A stretch of 64,000 bases of DNA, taken from Citrus sinensis (Eukaryota; Streptophyta; Magnoliopsida; Sapindales; Rutaceae). The stretch spans positions 4,183,501 to 4,247,500 of the forward strand of contig NC_068558.1 in the NCBI RefSeq assembly GCF_022201045.2, given 5' to 3'. This document shows positions 1-10,665 of this stretch, piece after piece. The notes beneath the pieces are model-generated. The model saw only the letters and a list, made by a program, of their open reading frames with translations, did no database searches and was not told the DNA's origin. Both the position numbers and the translations under genes were made by a program. Position 1 is the first letter of the stretch; each line of letters starts with the position of its first letter.

Positions 1-235
1 ATGAACAACTTAAAATAATAAACAATCTTAGACGGTAAAAAGTACCGATGGTCATATCTTGAATAACAAAATTGTAAAAGATTGGTTCTTAAGAGTCTGA
101 ATTCCCTTTCTTTCGCTGAGAAATAAGATTATAAGGATATTTGTGGAATTAAAAAGGGTGTAATTACTAAGAAAAAATTTATAATTAGTTTTCCAATGGG
201 TGTATTTAAAACAAAGGTTTTATAAGAGTAATAAA

Positions 236-337
236 AGGGTGCTAATAGCTCCACTCAAACGTATTCAATATCCAACAACTCTTTGTGACTCAAAAATAAA
301 TGAGTCATTAATTTTTAAGTTGGACTATTAGCACCTC
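236..337. mobile_element. Short MITE-like foldback element
   Basis: The two ends are inverted copies: the left end reads GGGTGCTAATAGCTCCAC and the reverse complement of the right end reads GAGGTGCTAATAGTCCAAC. The element is about 100 bp, has no coding capacity, and contains a smaller internal palindrome (TGACTC...GAGTCA). This is typical of a non-autonomous DNA transposon. The target duplication could not be fixed, so the superfamily is not assigned and the ends may be off by a few bases. Confidence 0.5.
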
Positions 338-653
338 TTAAAAAACGTCTTGAAATCCCTTTGTATATTTTTACAATTTTGACCTTTATTGAAATTACAT
401 GAAATGATAAATATGTATCTAATTAATTCCATACATTAACCGGAAATACTTTTCTTTTGTTGAAAACTCTCCACACCCATACATACACTTAGTTTCTTGT
501 GTGTGTGTGTGTGTTCTAATTAGGAATCTCTTACTACATTAAAGTTAGTGACAATTTTTTTTTTAAAAAAAAAACACAGACATTATGTAGAGTTTTTGTC
601 CTTTAATATATTGAAATCTGCATTTTTGTTTTGTTAATTTATCATTGACTTTA

Positions 654-1431
654 TGTTGCGTTTATTTCCCAGATTAGGGAATCAAAATCCCTAACAGTGT
701 TTACTTCGTAAAATAGAGCCGGGAATCAGAATTAGAATCATGAGCCCCACCACAATTTGAAAATGAGGAATGAGAGACTTATTCCTAAAGGAGAGGTGGG
801 AATAAGCCTTCCATTCCCAGTAATAACTATTTCGCCCTCCCTCAAAATTTAAAATGCCCATATTGTCCTCATTTATAATTAATTAATTAATATATTATTA
901 ACAATAATTATTAATAATGATAATTTTTGATAAATAATCACAATAATTAATATACTATTATAATAATAACTAATATGAGTATTTTAATTAATTCATAAAT
1001 TATTATTATTAATTAGTTAATATAATATTATAATAATTATTACTATTAATTATAGTTTTTGAATAAATAATCACTTTAATTAATATATTTTTATAACAGT
1101 AATTAATATAATTATTATAATTAATTTGTATATTATTTTAATTAATTAATTAAAAATTTTACAATTAATAAACTATTGACAATAATTAATATTAATAATA
1201 TTTTTTTGAATAAATAATCACTATAATTAAAATATAAAATAATAATTATGACAATAATTCATTAAGTACTTTTTAGTAATTTGTTACAATCTAACTCATT
1301 TCAATTCTGATTTCAAGATAAAATAAATACATCAATGAGATTCCAACTTATTTCGATTTCGATTCCCTAAGTTAAGTAAACAACTTTTTTCAATTCCATC
1401 TCATTCCGATTACTGACAAGTAAACACATCA
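654..1431. mobile_element. PIF/Harbinger-like MITE with TTA target duplication
   Basis: The left end begins TGTTGCGTTTATTTCCCAG and the reverse complement of the right end begins TGATGTGTTTACTTGTCAG, an imperfect inverted repeat. TTA trinucleotides sit directly outside both ends (651-653 and 1432-1434), the target-site size of PIF/Harbinger elements. The interior is very AT-rich (ATTAATTA-type runs) with no open frame. In so AT-rich a region a 3-bp duplication is weak evidence, so the family call is tentative. Confidence 0.42.
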
Positions 1432-1434
1432 TTA

Positions 1435-2754
1435 ATATGATAAGGAATGCTTGATTTTAAACCTACTATGTATACCTCTATTTTTAACGAACTCGACCTG
1501 ATGGCATAAACAAATGAACCCTCAAGTCTGAGAACTCACAATCAATAACTTGTCCTAATCTAATAGGATAAAACAATCCAAAATCCTATTTCTCGTCAAC
1601 CTTGAATCCTACAAGATAAAATATAAGTTTTCCTATCTCAAATATACTTATGATTATTTTTCTTATACAAAAAGGCTACTACTCAATGATAGAAGGGGTT
1701 TGAGAAATAGGTAAATTGGAGGAGAATGAGGTACAATATCCTCCAAGTCTTTCTTTTATTATATTTTCTCTCTCTAATTATTTATTTGTTATTGTATCAT
1801 TTTTAATATCTGACTTAAGCATCAAAAGATCTACGCAGGTATTAATAATCCTCAAGTTTTGCATTCCCGCATTAAAGCCATTAATATTATCAAAAGTTGA
1901 ACTTGAATCATTTTAATATTATCAAAATGAAGATCATGTTGTACATGCTTCCTCATATAATAATACAATGTTATGATTACGATGACATAATTGCTATTAG
2001 CATAATTTAATTTTGGTAGTAATGTGATACCTAATAGTTCATATATTAAGATTTAAAAAAAAACATAATTATTTTTATTAGAACATTGAAATTATAAAAG
2101 AAATTTTAAAATGATATAATTACTTATTTAATAAGTTGTTATAAAAAAAGTTCCTTATTTAAAAAAAAAAAAAAAACTACTATCAAAACAGAAAAAATTA
2201 TGAACAATTTGTCAAATTTCAACCTCAGTCTCCAACTAAACCTGATTCATAGATGCTGGTATACGTGAGAGACAAGAACTCGCAAATCTCGATTATTAAA
2301 TTTTATTTGGTGATGAGAAACACAAGTTTTAGTGGAGAATCCAATCATGTGCTACTGCGCTTATGGTGTAGTTCGGTCACTAAATGGGCACCGGGGGACC
2401 CGAACCAATCGCAACAATATAATAATGTGTCCATTTTCTGAAAAATTATAACGACCAACCACTGAGAGAATCAAAGACTATAACTCGTTAAATTTTAACA
2501 TAATTAAACCGCGTACAAATGTACCGTCAACCTAACCTTTTAGAATTTTAATACAACTAAGCTCGGAATTATCAGAAATATTCAACACAATTGAAACTCA
2601 CTAAAACATACCATCAACCCAACATATAAAAATTCAATACAATTTGAGCAATATAATATTTGATCATATATACTGCCAAGATATTTTTCTTCATGGGACG
2701 TAATTCCTTAGCCAATTGAATAATTCTTCACGCAAAGAAGAAAGAATCTTTAGA
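1435..2754. other. AT-rich intergenic, no gene seen
   Basis: The stretch has A/T homopolymers and short open frames with no recognisable protein similarity. No RNA gene or clear transposon end was found. Confidence 0.5.
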
Positions 2755-3296
2755 ACTTCGATCCCCATATCCTGCACCGCCAATATAATTGCTCCACAAG
2801 CACAAGATTTGTCCCATCCTTTCTTTTCAATCACTGAGCTCGACAACCAGTAAGCTTTTGGCCTTACGAGACAACACTTATTCTCACAATACGTGGGTCT
2901 AATTTTCTCCGTAATTATGAAATAATTAAATAAAAATAATTTTTTTTATAAAATATAAATAAAATAAATATCTCTCAAATATTAAAAAAATAAACATCAA
3001 ATTAAAAACAAAATCCCTAGAATATGAAAAAAATCTTAATCCCAAAAATAGGACTTCGATCCCCATATCTTGCACTGCCAATATAATTGGTCCACAACAC
3101 AAGATTTTTCCCATCTTTTCTTTTCAATCACTGAGCTCGACAACCAGTAAGCTTTTGGCCCAACAAGACAACATTTATTCTCATAATACGTCGGTTTAAT
3201 TTTCTCCGTAATTTTGAAATAATTAAATAAAAATAATTTTTTTTATAAAATATGAATAAAATAAACGTCTCTCAAATATTAAAAAAATAAAATAAA
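2755..3296. repeat. Tandem duplication of about 245 bp at 298-bp spacing
   Basis: Two direct copies start at 2755 and 3053 with ACTTCGATCCCCATAT. They share a long body including TCACTGAGCTCGACAACCAG and an AT-rich tail (ATTTTTTTTATAAAATAT). The copies differ by scattered substitutions and small indels, so the duplication is not very recent. A non-repeated stretch of about 50 bp separates them. The second copy abuts the hAT-like element that starts at 3297. No coding function is evident. Confidence 0.75.
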
Positions 3297-4036
3297 TAGG
3301 AGTGTTCAAAATTCAATCTGATCTGTTCAATCTGTCATATCACGTAAAAATATGATTTGTGGATTAGTAGATTGGATTGGATTGAAAATTTGATAATCCG
3401 CAATCAGTGGATTGAATATGAATCTACTTCTGTAAATCCGAAAAAATCCGCGAATCTACAAAAAAATAAAAAATATTTATTTAATTAAAAAATAAAACTT
3501 GTAAATATGGCATTAGTACTTACTAGTAAATAAATAAGTTAAAATATAATTATATTAATACTATATTATATCTTATCCGATAATAATATAAAATATAAAA
3601 TAATTAAATAAACAAATATACATTCCTAAATAGTTAATTCCCATGTATTAATCTAAACAAATGAGATTTTTTTTTTTATTTTGGTGCGTTATATTTTGAA
3701 ACTTTAAATGTATTTTCTTATTTTATTTAAATCTTATTTAATTTTAAATTTGATCGATAGTAAAATTATTTTTATATTAAATTTTTTATTTAGTTAGTTC
3801 ATGGATTGAACAGAATAAAAAATTTTTAGTCCGCAAACAAATCCGTAAAATAATGGATTGGATATGGATTGGGTCAAATCCGTATCCGATCCGCAGATGT
3901 ATGGATTAGATTTGGATTTAGATTGAATTTTATCAATCCGTGGATTGAATTAGATTAAAAATTTATAATCCGCAAAATTATGAATCGGATATGGATTGAT
4001 GTTCAATCTGTAAAATCCGATCCGCGAATACCCCTA
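3297..4036. mobile_element. hAT-type non-autonomous element, 740 bp, 8-bp target duplication
   Basis: The left end reads TAGGAGTGTTCA and the right end, reverse-complemented, reads TAGGGGTATTCG. Both are flanked by the identical octamer AAAATAAA (3289-3296 and 4037-4044). An 8-bp duplication with TAGGGGTGTTC-like ends is characteristic of plant hAT elements. The interior is packed with sub-terminal copies of GGATTGGAT and ATCCG motifs in both orientations, as expected for transposase binding regions. No transposase frame is present. The duplicated octamer is low-complexity, which slightly weakens the boundary call. Confidence 0.65.
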
Positions 4037-4044
4037 AAAATAAA

Positions 4045-5451
4045 TATCATATTAAAAAGAGTAAAATTAAAACAGTATTGTACAAATATCCCTCAAATAT
4101 TAAAAAAATCTTATTCTCAATAATAATAATAATAATAATCTAAAAGAAAGTAAAATAACTTCTCTCAAACCTTAAAAAGGATAAATCAAAACAATGATAT
4201 ATAAATATACCTCAAATATTAAAAAAATCTTATTCCTAATAAATATCTGCTTATAAATATCAACAATAATATCATATAACAGAAATTATAATTTGAGTAG
4301 TAACGTTATGTAATTCATCAAAAGAAAAAAAAATAATAAAAAAACACTAAGCTTGATAGACAAGCACGTATGGCTGCTCTCGGCAAACTAACAAACCATC
4401 ATCCCTGGTTTTATCCTCCAGTTTCTTTGTGGGTGTGGTTAAAGAATAAGCATGCACAGGAATATTCAAATTAAATCAAAAGATAATTTTGACGTTTGCT
4501 TGAAAACAAATCCACGAGTAAGCACGTGAAATGTACGCAGTACGCTGGCGGAAACACATGCTGCCGGCAAACACGAAATGGCATGGGTGGATAAAGCAAA
4601 AGAAACCAGTGCAGAACATGCAGCAGAGAGAGAACAGGCGGTAAAAAGAGGGAGAGGAGCTAATGGACCAATAACCGAAGCAAAGAGAGAAACTCCAATG
4701 TCCTCAAGACCACAACCACCTGTCCAGGCGCATGTTTCTCAATTCTCACGCATCAATGGGGCTCCCTCTCATAAGTCACAAGCATGGAGAGCGCACCGCG
4801 CACACCCAAATACTGCTACTGCTCTTCTTAATGGAAACAACAGGCCTTTTAGGGGAAAAAGGTGGCTTTATTAACTCAAAATAGCCTCTGAAACCAAACG
4901 ATAGCTATTCAAAATTCCAAAAATCCGCTATCAAACAACAGGCTTTAATCAACATTCAGTACGTGTTCAGTAGTTTGTTGCACGTTAAAACAATAAAAAA
5001 TTCAATAACAACAATAATGGAGGAGGAGAAAAAGCTAGTGCATAACTACATATACAAATATCAGTCACATGACATGATCAGAACCATAATATAATACCAA
5101 GCTTTTATTAATCATACAGAAAGTATCTTTAACTCTTTAACTTCGCCACTCAACATACGTGCCTTAAACCGAACTCTAGGTAATAACACTCACACAAGTA
5201 GCGTGCTGATGCAGGCTGCAGCAACAGTGAAAAGATTCACAACGCTTGGCCCTCCGAAACAGGGATGGAAAAAAAAAAAAAAGATATTTACAATTCTAAA
5301 GGTAAACTAAAAAGCTCTAAAAGTTGGCTACGTTAATGTTAATGATCCCTTGGCTTTAAGGTTTGAGATTTTTTGGTAAGTTGAGATGAAATCAGATCAG
5401 AAATGAACATATGTTATCGAACCGAGACCAGATCAGACGGCTATCGTTCAT
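4045..5451. other. Intergenic, downstream flank of the DUF7950 gene
   Basis: It contains an (AAT)n stretch near 4118-4139, homopolymer A runs and a G-box at 4513. The 98-codon open frame at 4578-4874 is low-complexity and matches no family I recognise. The part next to 5451 is presumably the 3' UTR of the DUF7950 gene on the minus strand. Confidence 0.45.
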
Positions 5452-6318
5452 TTACCGACCCAAAGAGAGAGCAGCCTTGAGGTCGAGTCTCCATGCAAAA
5501 CCACCGCCGTCCATTCTCCACACATCACACGGCAAAGTAAGCGAGTTCTTTTCCTTACCATACGAGTACTGCAGCCTCACCCTGCACGTGAAAGCCGGGT
5601 ACGTTAGCGTGGCGGTCACCGGCGCTTTCATCACCAACCAGACCACCATCTCTTCACCCTCTTCTTGGCCTACCATCTTATTGTATGCCTCATTCGTCCA
5701 CGTGACTCTACCGAATTCATCAGATATGAACCCGGGACACGTGTCTCTCCCCAGATTCGCCTTCCTCTCTCCGTCCGTACGCCCTAAACCACCGACATCC
5801 ACCCACGTGTCACTCACACATTCCACCGTAACAGACGACCCCACCACCCTCGCCGCCTGAGGTATCATCGCCACCGTCCGATCTGCTGAACCTCCTGAGA
5901 AAACCACCTGATTCTTACCCTCACCACTCTTATCAAAACTAAGCCACGTGGGCAACTTCGAGTTACGTACTTCCTTTCCCTGCGGGCCTGGCTGAGACGA
6001 TCTCGCAGGAGAATCCGGCAAGAGCGGCAGCGTAACAACAGATTCTGTTTTATCTTCACTAGAAGCCTTTCTTTTTCTGCTGTTATTACACCGCTTGTTA
6101 ACGCTGCCGTTTTCTCTCAAGTACTTCCTTTTGGCCTTACCGCCCCTAGTGAAAGGCTCACCACTGCTCTCAGTTGGAGAAACTGAACCGCCGGTGGCCG
6201 GCTTAGGTGCGATCGGCCTGAACCGGAGCATTATCCGGTCTACTTTTGACATATCGTACACGCCACCACCAGCGTACCTCGCTATACAACAACCTCCTCT
6301 ACCATCCATCTTATACAT
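5452..6318 (-). CDS. DUF7950 family protein (plant-specific, function unknown)
   Basis: This is a single-exon gene of about 288 aa starting MYKMDGRGGCCIARYAG. A more upstream in-frame ATG at 6360 would add 14 residues, and the ATG at 6309 (MDGRGG) has a better start context; family members usually begin near MDGRGG. Family hallmarks are the N-terminal block YDMSKVDRIMLRFRPIAPKP and the C-terminal block ending WRLDLKAALSLGR. Between them lie a Ser/Lys/Arg-rich stretch (KAKRKY...NSRKRKAS) that looks like a nuclear localisation signal and a conserved C-terminal domain. The family is plant-specific and its biochemical role is not known to me. The coding DNA is much more GC-rich than its surroundings and carries five CACGTG motifs. 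The long plus-strand open frames here are antisense shadows. Confidence 0.85.
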   Translation of the reverse strand: MYKMDGRGGCCIARYAGGGVYDMSKVDRIMLRFRPIAPKPATGGSVSPTESSGEPFTRGGKAKRKYLRENGSVNKRCNNSRKRKASSEDKTESVVTLPLLPDSPARSSQPGPQGKEVRNSKLPTWLSFDKSGEGKNQVVFSGGSADRTVAMIPQAARVVGSSVTVECVSDTWVDVGGLGRTDGERKANLGRDTCPGFISDEFGRVTWTNEAYNKMVGQEEGEEMVVWLVMKAPVTATLTYPAFTCRVRLQYSYGKEKNSLTLPCDVWRMDGGGFAWRLDLKAALSLGR

Positions 6319-6830
6319 TTTCTTTCTCGATAAAGGTCGGTACTTCTCTCTCTCTCTCACTCAGTTCGTGCGCTATCTTATCTGCGTTGGGGGCGTTACC
6401 CTGCGTTTAGCACTAAATGCAAAGGCCAAAGCCGTGCTAGAGTAGAATAATGGGTTAAGGCATTTATAAAGGATAATACGTCGACACGTGTGAGTACGGA
6501 CACGCGTATCAACATTAGGTTTAACAGCAGCGTTGAGACGAGATTGGTTGAAAAGCGATACGTGGCCGTTGCAGCGAGTAGGACCCGGGTGAAGAGAGAG
6601 CGAATGTGGAGTCGTGATTGGGCCCCACATTGCAGCCAATAGAAGTTGGAGAAGTGTTATGTACTGGCTCGATGATAGGGGCACGTAGGCCTTTTGCCTC
6701 GCGGACTGCGTACCGAGATCCTGTTTTTTATTCCAGAAGGAGGACACGTGGGCCAATGTTTATGGGTAGAAATTCAAATAAAAAATCGGCTTCATAATTA
6801 GTAGGGGACGGTAGCGCCACGTGGACGATC
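6319..6830 (-). promoter_or_regulatory. Promoter of the DUF7950 gene with three G-boxes
   Basis: The 5' flank on the minus strand holds three perfect CACGTG G-boxes (6485-6490, 6745-6750, 6818-6823) and a TACGTG near 6560. CACGTG is the core of ABA-responsive elements and the binding site of bZIP and bHLH factors such as ABF and PIF proteins. This is established for plant promoters, but the response of this gene is inferred. A CT-rich tract (6340-6362) lies just upstream of the likely start and is probably 5' UTR. Confidence 0.55.
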
Positions 6831-7569
6831 AGGCAACGACGCGTATCAAAGTTTAGATTGAGATTATGACCTCAGCTTCTGAGGGGCAAGTGACTTTTTC
6901 TATTGTCTCCGTGATTGGAGAGACTGTGAAAGGACCGTTTCATTCTAAATTTAATTATTTAAAAGTACATAATTGCCCATTGGAGTTCATGACGGTTCCC
7001 TCAAGTGAATGAAAAATTCGTGGGTGTTTTTGGAAAAAAGAAAAACATAGCAAACGCAAATCCAACGACGGATCGCCGTTTCTGGTTGAGTATCTCATAT
7101 CTGCCGCCGGAAGCAGAGCCCATGCCCAAGTGATACGCATATGTTGTTTTCGGGCGAAACGTGGACAATCTAGAGATTTACTATCGGATTTGCCTCAACG
7201 ACATGCGCCTGTATCATTTGAATAAGTTCATGGCTTCCCAAGTTATTTTTAGTATAATTTACGGCCAGCGAAAACAAGACACCGGCCTTACGTAATCCAT
7301 TTGCTATTATTCATTTTTCTCTTATTCTTATTGGGTGTAAGTTACACTAAACTTTAACTTAGACATTGCCTTAATTTGAGAACTTGTAATAAATACGTAC
7401 GTTACTTCCGGGGGAACATGTAAGATGATATGACCGTTTGAGGTCGAGTGTTCATGAAAATTAAATCAATCTTCGCTACAATTTAACTGGAGTGTGCGTA
7501 TAATAATTCCGTGACTGGCGTGAAAAGTGACGTGATTCAATTTTGAGACCAGCTAATAAGGCCGGGATA

Positions 7570-7600
<31 letters not shown>

Positions 7601-9131
7601 TTTAACCGTTCGTGTATGCCATGGTCGAGTGAAAATATTTTGTGGTATCCATTGACAAGCTAGGCGGCAGTGATCCTTAAAAGAGTGGAGAATATTAGGT
7701 CTACTTAAGTGTCACTGCTTTGAGGTTTGAGCTATTGGCTTTATCGTTATATATGTCTATATAGGACATTGAGTTGAGTAACTTCGTGTTCTTCATTGGC
7801 CTGTGAATGGGTATGCTGGTCCATTCTCCTTGGCTGAATTATTATATATAATGATAGCTCGGTCCCAAATGATATGGAAAAGTGACTACATCTATCAAAA
7901 TAAAGGAAACCGGGATCAATCACCTTAGGGAAGAGAAAAATAACCAAATTTATATTATTATTATTTTTAAGAAAACCTCAAGAGAGATATAATATATTAA
8001 ATAGAAAAGAAGGAACAAATTTATATTACTTATAACATATACAACGTGCCGTCCACTGCTCTCAATAGATCAAATTTCAATTAAATTCTCCTTCCATTTC
8101 GAGCTTTAGATCATTGAGTCCCTTCACGTGCCAATAGACAAACGAGATTGGGAAGAAAAAAAAAAAAAAGAGGATAATCACACACCTATGGTTGAGTACT
8201 GACTATATATAGTGGTATAAGATCAGAATGGATGTATTTAATTGAAATTCTTTATGTAAAGTGAAACGATTAATAATCGCTTCCATTGTTGTCAGAGAAT
8301 CTAGTACCAAAAGGAGAAGGTGAGAGAAGATCATCATCAATAATATGTTTTGTTTAATCTAATACGGCACATATTACAAAATTGTCACATATTATAAAAT
8401 CGATGTGCTCTCTCACTAGTGACATGGCCAAATACTTAAAAAAAAAATTATTAACCATTGTACCATATAGTTACGATAAAAATACGTTAATTGCTAGATA
8501 TGTCACCGTTACAAAACATTTGACCGGAACGACCATATTGTATTGTGCATCCTTTATGACTCGCTAAATGTGCGTGTATTGGCAACTTAAGGCGAGTACT
8601 CAAACGAGATTTTCTTTCCAGCCAAACAGAAAAGCGAGATTCCTTCTTTTTCTTTTTTCTTTTTTAAATATTAATATATTACAATCAAAATTCTACTTAT
8701 ATTTATAATTAGATAGCAATCGAAATTCTCTAAAAAATTTATTTTACCCTCAAAACAGAGAGTTAAATAAATTTCTATCAGTAAGGGACTTGAGTCCCAA
8801 AAATAGTTGGGACTTATTGGAAACCTATTGGCCGGGATTCCTTTATTTTACAGCGACCAAAGAGCAACAAATAGAGAAATACAACAAGTCACGTCAATAA
8901 TGACTATTTATTAGAACGTTAAAAATGTGGCCTTGTAAAGCATTGACAAGTGCCCTTCCTTGAGCACTGTGTAACACATATATATATATATATATAATTG
9001 AGAACTGAAGACAACATTTTTTTTTAACTTTCTCCTTTTGTCCCTGAAAGGGAGAATTGAAAACAACTTAAAACCTTTACATTGCCTCACAATCAGTGGA
9101 TGGAAATTTCATCATGAAGTGTGGGGTCTTT

Positions 9132-9229
9132 CTATCTTATATGTATGTAAGATATATTCCTCTCATATAAATAGTGTGTAAATGCACTATTTATATGAGA
9201 GGGATGTATCTTACATGTATATAAGATAG
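9132..9229. repeat. 98-bp near-perfect inverted repeat (hairpin)
   Basis: Two arms of about 45 bases pair almost completely. The left arm begins CTATCTTATATGTATGTAAG and ends CATATAAATAGTG; the right arm begins CACTATTTATATGAGAGG and ends ATATAAGATAG. The loop is only about 8 bases (TGTAAATG). It could be a very small MITE or, if transcribed, a long stem like a young miRNA or siRNA precursor. No target or promoter was identified. Confidence 0.8.
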
Positions 9230-10565
9230 TGATTGACTGAAGTGTGTAGTTGAAAATTGAGGAGGCGTAGCGTTATAGCACAGAGGGTTGGGGTGGACCC
9301 CAGTCGGTGGTACATGTGAGACTATCAAAGCGATCCCATGCACGACACATGCGATGGGGTCCACAAATCGGACGGAAGATATGTGGCGTATGTTTGATCG
9401 AATGGTACGGTGGTTAACGATTGATTGATATTAACTGACTTGTGGGTACAAAAATTGATGATAATGCAGCTTTTTGTTTGTTTGGGTGGCAGATCTTTGA
9501 CAGCAATTATATAATTATGTCTCTGCCTGTGTGTCCCGTCTCTGGACCAATAGGTGGCAATTGAAGTGACGTCATTAGCGGTATACGTTTCGGTTCTTGG
9601 AAACATGCAGATAGTGGATGTGATATGGGAATGCCATGACACCTACGACACCGAATCATTCTCTCTCATTCGGAAATTGGCTACACCTCCGAATAATTTT
9701 GGGTTCTCCTCTTGTTACGTCATGTCAATATTTCGATAGTGTTGTTGAATCTTTTGCTATTCAAGGTTTTTTAAGCTAGCCAATATTATTGTATGCTGTG
9801 AAGTATTGGTGCCATATGTTATTGCCCCTGTGATATGGTCATAATAGCATCACGCATACATGTTGGAACCTAGAAAGAAATCCAATCTGAAGCATCTATT
9901 ATCAAACCGACTTTGAATGTGAAATAATATACTGTTAAAAGCTGCAAGCCAATTGATATTTGTGACAGGAGCGATTGTTACTTTCCATACTGAAATTAAT
10001 ATATGCTATTTATTCCATCGTCATTTTTATAATAGTCTATGATTATTTTAGCATCATAATTTTATTATATTATCTTTATTTTTAAATAAATTCTTATTCA
10101 TATTTATTATAAATTAAATAAATCATATAATGAAAACTAAGATATAAATGTTATGTATTAAAATAAGAAAATATATGTTTTAGTGTGGATAAAAAATTAA
10201 TAATAAGATTTTTTTTATACTTTTTGTTATTTTTGAAACACTTTTCCCATAGTAAATATATATTTTATATTCTTATGATAAATTATCAGGTAAATGGTCT
10301 ATTTATCTCTCTTTTCTTTTAAATCTTTTGTGCCACGAGAATTTTTGGATATTATAAAAGTTGTAGGAAAGTAAGTGGTATATATTGATTTTAGTAAGGG
10401 GAAATTAAAAATCTCTCTTGTCAAAATTTGACACGTTTTATGGTCCCAATGAATTTGATGGCGCTACGTCATTTAGCACAAGCTTGGCGTTCGTCGAATA
10501 ATTAAATTGTATAAGTGCATTATTGCTTTACATATATTGGCTACTCAATGGGGAGTATCACAGTT

Positions 10566-10665
10566 AACCAAATTATGGGGTCATTTATTAAAGCAATAAT
10601 GTGCCAGTGTTAGATATTTGGTTAATTTTGATCTTCATTACAAATTATGACCCCATAACTTGGTT
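10566..10665. repeat. Foldback with 19-bp arms
   Basis: AACCAAATTATGGGGTCAT at the left is matched by ATGACCCCATAACTTGGTT at the right with one or two mismatches, spaced by about 60 bp. It is probably a decayed MITE. It has no coding content. Confidence 0.5.

Noticed and set aside
4578-4874. 98-codon plus-strand open frame
   Set aside because: No recognisable domain, low-complexity composition, no splice or promoter context; probably a chance frame in a GC-richer patch.
5411-6445. Plus-strand open frames opposite the DUF7950 gene
   Set aside because: They overlap the conserved minus-strand DUF7950 coding sequence and exist only because of its codon composition.
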